Shown: positions 1 through 11,300, numbered from the stretch's first letter. The stretch: 64,000 nt of DNA from Bacteroidota bacterium (GCA_016178785.1 JACOSO010000062.1:1-64000), one strand, 5' to 3'. Translations and numbers: made by a program. The notes: generated by a model from the letters alone, not told the origin.

Positions 1-1280
1 AGCTCCCGTTGGTGATCGTCCACCGTAACGTGGCGCTGTTCCCGGCCGCAAGGCCTGTCACTGTGCTCGTGTTCGAAGTAGGGGTGGTGATCGTCACCGC
101 TCCGCTCACTACGCTCCACAACCCTGTGCCGGTCGTGGCCGCACTGCCCGCCAAAGTGAAGCTTCCATTATTGCACTGTACTATATCGGAGCCCGCGATC
201 AGCCCGCTCGGGGCGGCCGAGGAATAATTCGTTAACACTACATCATCAGTGCTTGGGGTACAGACCCCGCTGCTGATCGTCCACCTCAATGTGACGCTGC
301 TGCCCGCAATCAAACCAGTGACCGTGCTGTTATTCGAGCCAGGAGTTGTGATTACAGCTCCGTTCGGTGCCCCAACGATCGTCCACAGCCCGCTACCCAC
401 AGTCGGATTGTTCCCTGCTAAAGTGAACGACCCGTTGTTACACTGATCTTGGTCCAGCCCTGCATTCGATACTGTGGGTAATGGATCAACAGTAATAGTA
501 AAAGACTGCGGGCTACCGGTACATGTACCATAGCTAGGTGTGACCTGAATGGTTGCAATTTTTGAAGCAGCTCCAGCGTTAAAACCTGCAAACGATGCGA
601 TGTTTCCCGAACCACTGGCGCTCAATCCTATTGTTGCATCAGAATTAGTCCAATCAAAAGATGTTGCTGTCCCGGCAAAATTAATGGCTGCAACTGCCGC
701 TCCATGACATACCGCCTGATTTGAAACAGCTCCCACACTTGGTGTCGGGTCAACTGTAATCGTAAATGTCTGAGTACCGCCTGAACAGGTTCCATATTTT
801 GGAGTTACAACAATAGTTGCAACCACCGAGGACACTCCAGGATTAGTTGCTGTAAATGATATATTGCCTGTTCCACTAGCAGCAAGACCAATTGATGCGT
901 CACTATTTGTCCAATCAAAACTTGTCGCTGTTCCCGAAAAGGAAATTGCACCCGTTGCAGCACCATTACAGTACTCCTGGTCTCCGGGATTGGATGATGT
1001 GGGTGTAGGATTTACAGTGATCGTAAAATTCTGCGTAGTTCCAGAGCACGTTGCGTTATTAGGGGTAACAACAACAGTGGCCACGAGAGGCGATGTTCCC
1101 GGGTTTGACACAACAAAGGGGGTAATATCTCCCACCCCGCTTGCCGCTAATCCAATTGTGGTGTTATTATTAGTCCATGTATAAGATGTTCCCGTGCCTG
1201 TAAAGTTAATTGCTGCCGTAGTGGCACCTGTGCATATGACTATATCGGATGGATCATTAACAGTGGGACTAGCAACAACT
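1..1280 (-). repeat. PKD/Ig-like module array, about 261-264 bp period
   Basis: Equivalent positions recur at about 14 and 275 (261 bp) and at about 484, 748 and 1009 (264 and 261 bp). Each unit encodes an Ig-fold-like module of 87-88 residues. The two leftmost units share QCNNGSFTLAG-type and STVTGL-type phrases. The next three share FDWTNSDA-type phrases. The array continues past the left edge. Confidence 0.75.
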
Positions 1281-4200
1281 GTCATTGTGATAGCTGAACT
1301 GGTACCGCTGCAACCTCCCGATACTGTTACAATAACATCTACCTGGTCGGCATTAGCGAGCGTTGCAGAGTTGTAAATATTTGAAGCCCCGTTCTGAACT
1401 GATCCACCATTAACTCTGAAATCATAGTTCGCCCCACCCGAAGGCGTAGCTGTAAATCTTACATTAGTGCCAGCACAAATTGTATTGTCCGCATCATCGC
1501 TCACTATACTAGCCGTAAAACTTGAAAAAATAGTTAGCGTCACTACAGTTGCCGTGCTTCGGCATCCGCCAGTAGTTTGAGTAATATAAACGGTAGTTGA
1601 TCCCGCACTTGCGCTGCTAAATCCTAACTCAGCAGCTGTAGGATTTGCAGGATCAACAGTTGAAAGTGTTGAGGTCAATCCTGCATCACTATACCATTGA
1701 AGTGCTGTTCCCGTAGCTGTGGGAGGCGTGATCGTTGCCCCAATACAATAACTATTAACAGGAAAGGATACTGAAGGTGCTGCAGGAGGACTTGAAACTG
1801 TAATGGTTGTATTGTCAGTGTTCGTAATGCCATTGCCATCTGTAACTGTAACCGTGTAGACCGTTGTAGAGGTTGGAGATGCAGTTGGATTGGGAACATT
1901 AGTAGCGCTTAATCCCGTAGACGGAGACCACGAATAAATCAATGTAGGGTCGCCAGAAGCCGTAGTTCCTAATGCCACCGAATTCCCTGAGCATATCGAT
2001 ACCCCCCCGCCTGTAATGCTAGCCGATGGATTAGCCCCTGTGATGCCTGTGAAAACAGAAGTAAGCCCAGAAGTAAGGGATGCCCCGGTTGCATTCAGTG
2101 TACTTGCACCGAGCGCTGAGAACTTAACCCAGGGATTGGAAGTCTGATTAAAAGCTCCACTTAGTTGAGCCGCTTTTATGGATGTTTCTGTGCCTACCAC
2201 ATCGCTGGCAATATCATATGTACCTGTAATTGATGCGATGCAACTCGTGACACCGGTTTGAGTAATGTTCCAGTAACGGGTTAAATAATTTACAGCGCTG
2301 ACATTTGAAGAATGTTTAGCATCGGCAACTGACGCACTCAGCGAATAAGTGGCTCCAATACTTCCCGAAGTAACTGTCACATCAACCGGAGAATAAAATG
2401 TGTTGTCACCAATTGGAAACGTGAATAGGGAATTTATCGAGGTCAGTACTTTTATTAATTTCCCAGTGCTGCTGGCAATTATTCTTTTTGCTGATGTGGC
2501 TCCGGAAATCGCCCCCGATGAACCTATTGTTAAATCATTTGATCCTATATCTATGTTTCCAGCACTTAGTGTCAAAGTACCGTTCACGGTGGTACTGCCG
2601 GCCAGTAATGCATCTCCACTTGACTGGGCAATAATCAAATCATGGTAAGTACCTGTATTGATAGTTTGAGAAGAGCCATTAAATGTTACTGAGTTGCCAG
2701 AATTACTTGCGTTAATGGATGAAACAGCAGACGATCCTGTGATTACCAATGTAGCATTTGGCGCCTGGGTGAAATTGCCCGTCCCAATCAAAGCATTTGT
2801 CACTGTAAGACTATTGTTATTGGTAAGTGAAATGCCTGTGACGGTCACGTTCGGAATAGAGAATGTTCCTGTCAGCGATTGCGAATTTGTATTGAATGTA
2901 TGAACTCCTGAACCGGCTGTAAATGTGCCACCGCTTCTGGATATGCCTCCTCGGAAGATAACATCCGAATTGCCTGAATTATTCCATGTAGCACCAGCAG
3001 AAAGTGTGATCAGTCCTTCAAAAGTTTTAGTGCCTGTTGAAGACGTTATCGATAGATTACCACTGGCACCTCCGCCTATTTGAGTAAGGCCTGTGACTGT
3101 AAAATCAGAACCCGCAATCGACAGAGCAGATCCGTCACCTATGGAAAGATTTCCGTTAACAGAAATCGTTCCTGATGATCCGCTAAAGGAGCCTCCTCCG
3201 GATACTGTTAACCCTCCATTAAATGTCTGGACTGCTGTCGAAGCCAAATAAGATCCACCACTCACTGTAGTTAGGCCAGTAACCGTACTCGCCAATCCAT
3301 TCGCGTCAAAGCTGCCTGATGAATTAGTGAAAGTTCCTCCAACAGTTAAAGCGCTGGTAAACAATTGCAGTGTGCCTGCACCTGTATGGGAAATGTTATT
3401 GAAGGAAGTGCCTACGGAATTTATTGTTTGGGTGCCGGCTGCTTTTATAAAGGTTACTGTATTCGCTGCAGGAGCAAACGCACCTCCCGTCTTTGACCAA
3501 TTTCCGGAGACACTAAACACTCCGGATGGCGCTGTAAGCGTGCCACTCGTCACGTTAACGTCAGTAGTTGTTACAGCTCCGGTTGACCCGGTAAACGCAG
3601 CTCCCGATATAGTCAATCCTCCATCGAATGATTGAAGTGAAGTCGATGCCAGGTAACTCCCTCCGCTTAACGTAGTCAGACCCGTAACCGTGTGGGTCAG
3701 CGCATTCGCGTCAAAAGTGCCCGAAGAATTTGAAAACGTTCCAGCAGTAGTCAATGCGCTAACTGACAATTGCAACGTACCTGCTCCAGTGTGGGATATG
3801 TTGTTGAATGAAACCCCGCCTGAATTTAAAGTTTGTGTGCCTGCCGCCTTGGTAAAGGTCACGGTGTTCGATCCCGGAGTGAACGTACCTCCGGTTTCTA
3901 GCCAATTGCCTGAAACACTAAATATGCCTGAAGGAGCAGTAAGTGTGCCGCTGTTCAAGGTTACATCACCAGCGGTTACGGCCCCGGTGGATCCGGCAAA
4001 CGTACCACCCGATATCGTTAAACCACCATTGAATGTCTGTAAAGCAATGGATGGCAGGTAACTTCCTGCGCTCAAAGTAGCCAGCCCCGTAACTGTGTGA
4101 GCCAACGTATTCGCGTCAAATGTTCCTGAAGCGTTAGTGAATGTTCCTGCTGTGGTCAGAGCACTTACCGATAATTGCAAAGTGCCTGCCCCGGTATGGG

Positions 4201-5887
4201 ATATATTGTTGAATGATGATCCTCCTGAATTTAAAGTTTGTGTGCCAGCCGCCTTAGTAAAGGTTACGGTATTCAATCCTGGAGTGAATGTACCCCCCGT
4301 CTTTGACCAATTACCTGAAACATTGAAGACTCCTGATGGAGCAGTCAGTGTTCCGCTGCTGAATGTAACATCGGTAGTCGTTACGGCTCCGGTGGATCCG
4401 GTAAACGTACCTCCTGAGATAGTCAACCCTCCATTGAAAGTCTGTAAGGCGGTTGATGCCAAGTATGTTCCATTACCAGTAGTTAAACCGGTAATTGTGT
4501 TGGTCTGGGTATTCGCATCGAAAGTTCCTGCGGTGATTATTAAAGTACCTCCTATTGATGTGGACGTACCCAATGAAACGGTGTTTCCAGGATTATTAAT
4601 AGTAACATTATTCGGAGTATTCTGAGTCAATCCGTTTCCGACTGCCTGATTGCCCGTTCCGTTGTAGATATAGTTTGCGCCTGCTGTGTAAGTTCTGGTT
4701 CCGGTTACTTGAATATTCCCTGTGGCACCCGCTGTAGTAATACCATTTGCAGATGTTACTCCAAGTGTAGCGCCCGAGCTTAAAGTGAAAGTGCCACTAC
4801 TTCCACTGCTGATCACTGTGCCTGCGGCAGCCATCTGAAGTGTAGCACCTGAATTGACCGTGAAGTTAATTCCGCCAGAAAGGGTTCCTCCCGAAGTAAA
4901 TGTCTGAGTTCCCGCTCCATTAAAAGTTATTGAGCCGGTACCAGCAGCAGCCGATACTGTTCCTGTAGTGTGTGTAAAATTACCACCCACATTTAAATTG
5001 CCTGTTGCCCCTGCAATCGTACACAAACTGTAGGTTCCGGTACCTGACCAACTAAAATTACCGGTAACTGTAGCAGCCGCAGTAGATGTCGCATTTGATC
5101 TCGTATTGAAGTTAGCAGTGCCCGACTCGCTAAAATTTCCTGTTACATTGAGTGCAGCCGCCCCTGTGTTTGTTTTTAGAGTAAAGGTTCCTGCGGTCAG
5201 ATTAAAATTTCCACCTACATTGAGAGTACCTGCGCCCGTACTGTTGACAATGATAAAAACGGAATTGCCTGAATGATTGTAATTACCGGTAACATTTATC
5301 GTTCTGATAGCAGCTGAGTTTGTAACTCTAAGTTGTTGCCCGTTCGTGTTCTGAATTGAAAAATCTCCTGCGATGACTGGGGTAGCATTGAATGTCAAAC
5401 CGGCAGTTTGCACGCAATTCCAAATCAGATGGCCAAAAGTCTGACCAAAGCCTGCAGCTGGAAAAGTGTTTGTTGCCCCCGTAATCGAGCACGTAGAAGT
5501 TGCACCCCATGTTGCCGTAGGAATTGTACCTCCGTTTTGATTGTGAATGTATGTTCCGCCAGAATTAACGGTGTTTGGTGGCGTGGTAGCGGTGAGCGCA
5601 TTGGTGGCAGTTATGGTACCACCGCTATTAATGATAAACGTATTAACATTGCTGGCCACATTTACCGTTATGTTGTGGCCATTTAATATGGTGACATTGT
5701 CATTTGCATCGGGCACTCCATCTCCATCGACACCAGAGACTAGAGTCCAACTCCCAGCGGCATTCCAGTTGCCGGTTGCCGCAGAGTTAAAATTTCCTTG
5801 TCCGAATGAGAATTGAAAGCTTAAAGCAAGAAAAGCCGCCAAAAGCAGCTTATATGGAATAACATATAAACGGTGATGATTTCCCAA
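1..5887 (-). CDS. Giant secreted repeat protein (adhesin-like), C-terminus beyond the window
   Basis: The reading frame is open from 5887 to the left edge, about 1,960 codons, with no stop in the stretches I read codon by codon. No ATG lies near the N-terminus. A TTG at 5887 gives MGNHHRLYVIPYK followed by a hydrophobic segment ending SFGQG, a convincing signal peptide. After a G8/T9SS-style start (GNWNAAGSWT) comes a long Gly/Ser/Thr-rich beta-helix-like region. It contains 135-residue repeats (about 3300-4520), then Ig/PKD-like modules of about 87 residues with recurring phrases such as SFDWTNSDATIGL and QCNNGSFTLAG (about 1-1300). Proteins of this build in Bacteroidota are usually exported by T9SS and act as adhesins or gliding proteins. 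The sorting domain would lie outside the window. It is the last gene of a probable operon with the lipoprotein, barrel and NTPase genes upstream. The exact start is uncertain. Confidence 0.8.
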   Translation of the reverse strand, partial: MGNHHRLYVIPYKLLLAAFLALSFQFSFGQGNFNSAATGNWNAAGSWTLVSGVDGDGVPDANDNVTILNGHNITVNVASNVNTFIINSGGTITATNALTATTPPNTVNSGGTYIHNQNGGTIPTATWGATSTCSITGATNTFPAAGFGQTFGHLIWNCVQTAGLTFNATPVIAGDFSIQNTNGQQLRVTNSAAIRTINVTGNYNHSGNSVFIIVNSTGAGTLNVGGNFNLTAGTFTLKTNTGAAALNVTGNFSESGTANFNTRSNATSTAAATVTGNFSWSGTGTYSLCTIAGATGNLNVGGNFTHTTGTVSAAAGTGSITFNGAGTQTFTSGGTLSGGINFTVNSGATLQMAAAGTVISSGSSGTFTLSSGATLGVTSANGITTAGATGNIQVTGTRTYTAGANYIYNGTGNQAVGNGLTQNTPNNVTINNPGNTVSLGTSTSIGGTLIITAGTFDANTQTNTITGLTTGNGTYLASTALQTFNGGLTISGGTFTGSTGAVTTTDVTFSSGTLTAPSGVFNVSGNWSKTGGTFTPGLNTVTFTKAAGTQTLNSGGSSFNNISHTGAGTLQLSVSALTTAGTFTNASGTFDANTLAHTVTGLATLSAGSYLPSIALQTFNGGLTISGGTFAGSTGAVTAGDVTLNSGTLTAPSGIFSVSGNWLETGGTFTPGSNTVTFTKAAGTQTLNSGGVSFNNISHTGAGTLQLSVSALTTAGTFSNSSGTFDANALTHTVTGLTTLSGGSYLASTSLQSFDGGLTISGAAFTGSTGAVTTTDVNVTSGTLTAPSGVFSVSGNWSKTGGAFAPAANTVTFIKAAGTQTINSVGTSFNNISHTGAGTLQLFTSALTVGGTFTNSSGSFDANGLASTVTGLTTVSGGSYLASTAVQTFNGGLTVSGGGSFSGSSGTISVNGNLSIGDGSALSIAGSDFTVTGLTQIGGGASGNLSITSSTGTKTFEGLITLSAGATWNNSGNSDVIFRGGISRSGGTFTAGSGVHTFNTNSQSLTGTFSIPNVTVTGISLTNNNSLTVTNALIGTGNFTQAPNATLVITGSSAVSSINASNSGNSVTFNGSSQTINTGTYHDLIIAQSSGDALLAGSTTVNGTLTLSAGNIDIGSNDLTIGSSGAISGATSAKRIIASSTGKLIKVLTSINSLFTFPIGDNTFYSPVDVTVTSGSIGATYSLSASVADAKHSSNVSAVNYLTRYWNITQTGVTSCIASITGTYDIASDVVGTETSIKAAQLSGAFNQTSNPWVKFSALGASTLNATGASLTSGLTSVFTGITGANPSASITGGGVSICSGNSVALGTTASGDPTLIYSWSPSTGLSATNVPNPTASPTSTTVYTVTVTDGNGITNTDNTTITVSSPPAAPSVSFPVNSYCIGATITPPTATGTALQWYSDAGLTSTLSTVDPANPTAAELGFSSASAGSTTVYITQTTGGCRSTATVVTLTIFSSFTASIVSDDADNTICAGTNVRFTATPSGGANYDFRVNGGSVQNGASNIYNSATLANADQVDVIVTVSGGCSGTSSAITMTVVASPTVNDPSDIVICTGATTAAINFTGTGTSYTWTNNNTTIGLAASGVGDITPFVVSNPGTSPLVATVVVTPNNATCSGTTQNFTITVNPTPTSSNPGDQEYCNGAATGAISFSGTATSFDWTNSDASIGLAASGTGNISFTATNPGVSSVVATIVVTPKYGTCSGGTQTFTITVDPTPSVGAVSNQAVCHGAAVAAINFAGTATSFDWTNSDATIGLSASGSGNIASFAGFNAGAASKIATIQVTPSYGTCTGSPQSFTITVDPLPTVSNAGLDQDQCNNGSFTLAGNNPTVGSGLWTIVGAPNGAVITTPGSNNSTVTGLIAGSSVTLRWTISSGVCTPSTDDVVLTNYSSAAPSGLIAGSDIVQCNNGSFTLAGSAATTGTGLWSVVSGAVTITTPTSNTSTVTGLAAGNSATLRWTITNGS
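3300..4520 (-). repeat. Three tandem 405-bp (135-residue) repeats plus a partial copy inside the giant gene
   Basis: The anchor cgtcaaa recurs at 3304, 3709 and 4114, exactly 405 bp apart, and a related sequence follows about 402 bp later near 4516. Each unit encodes variants of TGLTTLSGGSY, LQTFNGGLTISGGTF, GNWSKTGGTFTPGSNTVTF and AGTLQLS. Units are diverged but in register, so they are in-frame protein repeats, not a DNA satellite. Confidence 0.85.
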
Positions 5888-5974
5888 AGTAATGCAGATT
5901 AAATCCAAGCCAACTAACCTAAAATTTAAATAATAATATACCTCCAAAAGTAACCCCTTTCAAAGCCCTATATC

Positions 5975-7252
5975 CTAATCTGAAAGTCCACCTGCCGAAT
6001 TAAGCTTCATTAGTGCGATTTTAAATTGTTCAGGAGGGTTGCCTAGTTGAATAGTTCCCAGTACCATAATGTGACCATCTGGCAATTCGGCTACCGCTGC
6101 TGCTGTATCTTCTCCATCTCCGCCCAAAGTCACAGGATTGTCCCAGGCCTTTTGAAGCGTGACATCAAGCTTAAGCAAGATCATATCACTCGTTCCTGCT
6201 GTATTGTAAGAATTTGCAAGAACAAAATAACCTGAACCGGAATTACAGGCTGTGGCATAGTGAACCGGGCCCTTTTCTGGCAATGAATTCAAATAGCTAA
6301 ATTGGATATCATCAATCGGATTAGGTCCAAATTTTAAATCGTCAAATCTTATCTTGATTACTTTAAGACTAAGATTCTGGTTGGTCTTGTCAACCAATAC
6401 CCCTGTTAAAAGGTAGCCGCCCAAGGTGGCTTTTATAACACTGGTCATGGTTTCGTCAGAACCATTAACAACATAGGTAGAACTGGATGATGCTCCAATT
6501 GGCTGAGCTTTCGAGTTGAGTCCGAAACCCCAAAGGTCTAAGTCAAAACTGGGGGGACTTGGGCCGTCAGTTGAGCCAAAAAAATATATAGTATCCCTTA
6601 AGGTTTGAAACCCTTTCGCAGCTAAGTTGAAGTTACCCTGTCCTGAGGCTGGAATCCATGCGTTCGATGTCAATCGCTGTTTGAAGTTAATGTCAGTGCG
6701 CAAATGCATCGCAAGCTGTTGGTGAGTAGTTGCCCCAACGTAATCTGTATAGCCAGATACCAAAAAACCTCCATCATTTAAAACAGTCAATGACTTAGCC
6801 CATTCGTTTTTAGGCGTAGGGCTTAACTGCGGATCAATCTGCAGCACCGCACTTTGTATTGTATCCCCGGTCATCGTGAAGCGGATTAATTGTACATCTA
6901 CATTATTAGTAGACGTAGATAGCTTGTTTGCCACCACCACTAATGTTCCGTTCGTCAGCGCAAAATCCTGGGCAGTCATTTCGGTATTGTTCTTACCATA
7001 AGTTGTTTGCCAAATGAGATTTCCACGGGCATCTGCTTTGGCTAAATAGACTTGTTGACTCGCACTGATCGATGTTCTGGAATTCCCAAGAATAAAAAAT
7101 GTACCATCAGCATTTACAATCAGCCCTACTGCTTGCTGATTTCCCTCTCCCCCAAAATATTTAACAAAATAGTTTTTATCCGGAGGCTTGATGCTTGATG
7201 GTGTGTCACAAGCCAGAATCAAAAAAATAAATATTATGGAATACCTCTTCAT
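5975..7252 (-). CDS. Predicted lipoprotein with beta-propeller-like repeats
   Basis: The 425-residue product starts MKRYSIIFIFLILAC, a lipoprotein signal with the acylated Cys at residue 15, so it is probably anchored in a membrane. The mature part has repeated strands of the kind NADGTFFILGNS and LPDGHIMVLGT, about one every 50-60 residues and often preceded by GGxGxD-like turns. This fits a beta-propeller or delta-60-like fold. I recognise no catalytic motif. Its ATG overlaps the stop of the barrel gene by 4 bp, which indicates translational coupling. The next gene downstream is the giant surface protein, 87 bp away. A role in assembling or displaying that protein is an inference from position only. 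Confidence 0.75.
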   Translation of the reverse strand: MKRYSIIFIFLILACDTPSSIKPPDKNYFVKYFGGEGNQQAVGLIVNADGTFFILGNSRTSISASQQVYLAKADARGNLIWQTTYGKNNTEMTAQDFALTNGTLVVVANKLSTSTNNVDVQLIRFTMTGDTIQSAVLQIDPQLSPTPKNEWAKSLTVLNDGGFLVSGYTDYVGATTHQQLAMHLRTDINFKQRLTSNAWIPASGQGNFNLAAKGFQTLRDTIYFFGSTDGPSPPSFDLDLWGFGLNSKAQPIGASSSSTYVVNGSDETMTSVIKATLGGYLLTGVLVDKTNQNLSLKVIKIRFDDLKFGPNPIDDIQFSYLNSLPEKGPVHYATACNSGSGYFVLANSYNTAGTSDMILLKLDVTLQKAWDNPVTLGGDGEDTAAAVAELPDGHIMVLGTIQLGNPPEQFKIALMKLNSAGGLSD

Positions 7253-8349
7253 TTTTTTCTACTCTTCTTTAATCCCAATTTTTGTAATATCCCAGCAACG
7301 GCTGGCTTCCTTTTACGCGGATCATACAGCGGCTTTATATACCCAATCGTGAAAGAAAGATTATCCAATCTGAATAAATCCGATGCGTACGGGTAGTCGG
7401 CCAATAACTTATCGAATTGTCCGTTGCTGTCAGTGTAGGTATTCTTTGCTATGTTATTCAATCCCATGAGGTATCTAACATCTACAAACAAAAAGTTTTT
7501 AGCCACCTTATACTTTGCCCCCCCGCCTATCACAACTGACCTGTTGAAGAAATTTCTTTTATAAGTAATGGGAACATCTGGTCCCTGCGACACTTGTTGC
7601 ACTCCTGTGCTTGGTGAATTAAAGTCAATGGCCTCTGCCGACAGTTTTGCCCCCAAGAGAAGATTTGCAGAAATACCCGCGTACACGAAAGGTCTGACCC
7701 TGCCTGAATCATCTGAGTATTTTACGAACACTGGTATGTCAATCCAATCCTGTTTTTCAATAAAGGTGTTTTTCATACCTGCATCTGCATTGCTCAAATT
7801 GACCTTGAACAACCTCCGAGAATAGCCAAGCCCAAAGCAGATACTCCAGCGTTCGTTAAGGTTCCAATCAAGAGCCCCGCCCAACTGATATCCAATCTTA
7901 TAAACATTTTCATCATTGGTTGGCGAAGCGATGGTGTTAATCGAATAAATGGTCCGGGGCAGTGAAGTGTTAATCCCTGCTCTGAAACTCGGAGTAAACA
8001 CAGGAGTAGTTGTGAATTTTTTACTGAGGTAATAAACATCAACCGGATCTCGTGAGGGATTTGTTACAAATTCAGGATCTGCTGTGAGCAGCTGCAGGTA
8101 ACTGTTTTCCGCAGCTATCGGATCATTTAAGATCAAATAGGATTGGGTGAGCAAAAGATACGAACGTACTTTTTGCTCCTTCGAAAAGCCGTTATCCAGG
8201 CAAGGCTTGAGAATACCGGGTAGGTTATAAAATCGTCCCGCATCAAATTCAGCGCTGGCTTGATTCAGGGTTTGCTCACAGTCTGCGCTTTGACTTAAGC
8301 CGGCTGTTGAGAGTAAGACAAGAAATAGAAATGATATAAATCGCACCAT
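7249..8349 (-). CDS. TPR-like plus outer-membrane beta-barrel protein (PorT-like fold)
   Basis: The 366-residue protein has a signal peptide (about residues 1-19, ending GLSQ). Residues 20-110 are helical and TPR-like (AGRFYNLPGILKPCL, SYLLLTQSYLILN). From about residue 120 there are alternating amphipathic strands with aromatic girdles (GYQLGGALDWNL, RWSICFGLGYSRRLF, VDVRYLMGLNN) ending in LSFTIGYIKPLYD, typical of the Bacteroidota outer-membrane barrel family that includes PorT. A Lys/Arg-rich tail of about 25 residues follows. Such an N-terminal TPR-like module is common in Bacteroidota barrels associated with surface complexes. Its start overlaps the stop of the NTPase gene by 1 bp and its end overlaps the lipoprotein start by 4 bp. 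Confidence 0.8.
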   Translation of the reverse strand: MVRFISFLFLVLLSTAGLSQSADCEQTLNQASAEFDAGRFYNLPGILKPCLDNGFSKEQKVRSYLLLTQSYLILNDPIAAENSYLQLLTADPEFVTNPSRDPVDVYYLSKKFTTTPVFTPSFRAGINTSLPRTIYSINTIASPTNDENVYKIGYQLGGALDWNLNERWSICFGLGYSRRLFKVNLSNADAGMKNTFIEKQDWIDIPVFVKYSDDSGRVRPFVYAGISANLLLGAKLSAEAIDFNSPSTGVQQVSQGPDVPITYKRNFFNRSVVIGGGAKYKVAKNFLFVDVRYLMGLNNIAKNTYTDSNGQFDKLLADYPYASDLFRLDNLSFTIGYIKPLYDPRKRKPAVAGILQKLGLKKSRKK

Positions 8350-11300
8350 CAGTTGTTATTTAGTGATGGCAGATTGGAACAAGTTTGCTCGTACGGAAGA
8401 TCGTTGCCAACATAAATGCCCCATTCTTCAACAGTCATATTGCGTGACAACTTCGAGCAAATTTGATCAGCGAGAGTTTTAGGATCGGTAGGCCAAATCC
8501 TGATTTCTCCGTTATTGCAAGAAGCCAACAGATGATCAGAATTCTTAGAGAAGGCCAGTTTCCAAACATATCCATTATTGTTGTCCATTACAATGGGCAA
8601 GTCATTAACGTGATCAACCACCCACATTTGGAGTTTACGATCAAGGCCTGCACTGGCCAATAACAATCCATCATGACTGAACTCAAGATCAGAAATTGCT
8701 GCCCTGTGCCCGCCCAATTCTTTCTCCACTTTCATAGCGTTGATGTCAAACAATTTCACCGTGCCTCTTCTTTCTTTTATTAGTTCAACTCCATAAGCAA
8801 CGGTAAGTTTTTTAGGATGGAAAGCCACTGAAAGTATTCGATTGGGTGACTCATCCCTTAATTCCTTATAAGAGTAATCGTTCAAATTCACGAGAACCAG
8901 TTTACCAGAGGTAGAACCTGCCACAAGAAATTTTCCATTTGTGCTTATGTCGATTGATCTTATATCGAAAGGGAGAGAAAGTATCTGTTTGCTGCTGCCG
9001 GTCAGTTGATTTGTAAGGCGCAAGGTCTTGTCGGAGGATGATGAGATGAAGCCAGAATTATCCGGAAGGAATTTGATGTCGGTGACCAAACCCGTGTGCC
9101 CTGAAACAATGACCGGAGACTTGCCGGGTTCTTCCAAGTTGAAAATCTCGACATAACTTGAATCACTTCCGTTGACTAAATATTTCTCATCAATGCTCAG
9201 CGCTAGCACGCGGTTGGGAAAATTCTTTTCGTTTAAAAGTTTATCTGCCTTTTGTGAAACATAATCACCCTGAAAAATACGACCATCGTTTCCGGTGACG
9301 AAAAAAGTTGATGAAACATTGGATGTGGTCACTGCAAACATTTTATTCTTGAAATTTCCAGGAATTTTCACAATATTATAATTGATACCCATTAGTTTAG
9401 TCAAGGCATAATAGAGGCCTCTGAAAACGTAAGGGTCATTTTTTTTTCCTCCGTTTTGCCTGTGATACACATATCCCTGAAGGGCAGTAGAGCCAGCCAA
9501 ATCTTTGTCATCAATCCCTTCTGATTTAGCTTCCAATGACTGAGCAATGGAAAGCATCAAACGATTGTCAGATATCGCCTTTAAACTATCTGCCCGCTTC
9601 GATTCCATAGTAGCAATGTTGGACTGCAGCTCAGCGTTCTCTTTTTGAAAGACTGCCTCAGTAAAATTCTTTTCGGCCAGTTTTCTGAGGCTGTCGGCTC
9701 TAAAAATTTGATGACCCAATTCTTTATTTGATTGCTCCAAAAGATCACGCTGCCTTTCTATTTGAGATTGGTTGCGAATGACTTCCTGTGATTTTTTTTC
9801 AGCGATGTCTCTTTGTTCTCGTGCTTCTTTACTCAACTGCTCTGCCTTGTCTTTTTGCGCATTGGCGATAATCAGGTTCTGCTCTGCGGCTATACTGTTG
9901 ATCAATCCGTAAAAGAAAAAACCAATAGCTACCATCAGGAAAAGAGCCAACACCAAGTTTGTGGCCCGTGCTCTGCGCAGCATTCTTCGCTGGAGCATTT
10001 CCTGATTTTTGAGCTCGGCCTCATAAGTGATTCGGCTGGTGTCCAGAAAGACAATGGCTCGCTCAAAAGCAACATCATAACGTTGGGCCCACGCCCGAGT
10101 GGGGCGTTGTTTTTTCTGCCAGTTGAGTGCCAATTGCAAATCGGGTGGCCGCCACAAACTTGTGCGCCCAATCTGGTACATGGCAGCAGCATCTGAAACC
10201 CGCTTGTACATCTGTGCGGATTCAAACTCTTCCTCCACCCAAGATGAAAGCCTTGTCCAGATCCGCATCAAGCTTTCGTGAGAGAGTTCGATCACGGACT
10301 CTGCACTGAGCGCAACACTGGCTCCAGGCATCAAAAAAGAGCGACCTGGCCGTCTGAAATTATCAACCACATCTATCACCTCTTTCTCCTGCGCATTGGT
10401 AAGCTCGGCTATCAACCCTACTTTGGCCGGCCTTCTTAGTCCTTGATTATTATCTAGATTTCGTTCGGTTATGGTTTTGAAAAGAATCTCAGCAATTTCT
10501 TTCTGGCGGGGGCTTAATTCTTCAAAGGCTTCATTCGCATGCAATGACAGCGCCTGATCTATCTTCCCAATGGAATTATAATGCCTGATATCAATGGGTT
10601 CGTTTGCATCATGATTGTTTTGCCAGTATTCCCAAGTGCGCATCATGGCGTGCTGAAGAATCGGGAGCTGATCCTGGTTGTCACCAATATCGCTCAACAA
10701 TCGTTTTACAAGCCTTGATGAAATTTTTGCACCACTCACGGCAACCGGCCCTTCAATCGCCATACGCTTTTGTTCGCGAGTCATTTGGGGAACCAGGTAA
10801 TTGCTCGCGTTGATCATTTCGGTGAGCCCCGGAAACTCAGCACAGTCTCCAATAAAGTCGGAGCGCATATTCAAAGAGATGTAAATAGGCACTCTTCTTT
10901 GTGAAACTGCACGAAGGATCAGGTTTACGTAAGCAGTAGCCTCATCAACATATTCCTCACTTGCGTTTTCCGAATACCTGAAGAGTTCTTCGAATTGATC
11001 GAACAAGAGAAAAATATTTTCGTTCTCGTCTTTCTGAACAAATCGAATTAATTCAATCAACCCATCCGGGCCACTTCTAAGTACGGAACTGATAATCGCA
11101 CGATGTATATGCTTGTCTTCTTCTTCAATTCGTTCTGACTGAATCAAAAAATGAAGAATAGATTCCGTTAGGTTATTTATAGGCGAATTTCCCGGGCGAG
11201 TGGTGAGGATGCTCCAGAATGGACCCGTCTCAGTCGTGAATCCCCCATAAAGAACGGGAAGCAACCCGCAATACATTAAGCTCGATTTACCACTTCCTGA

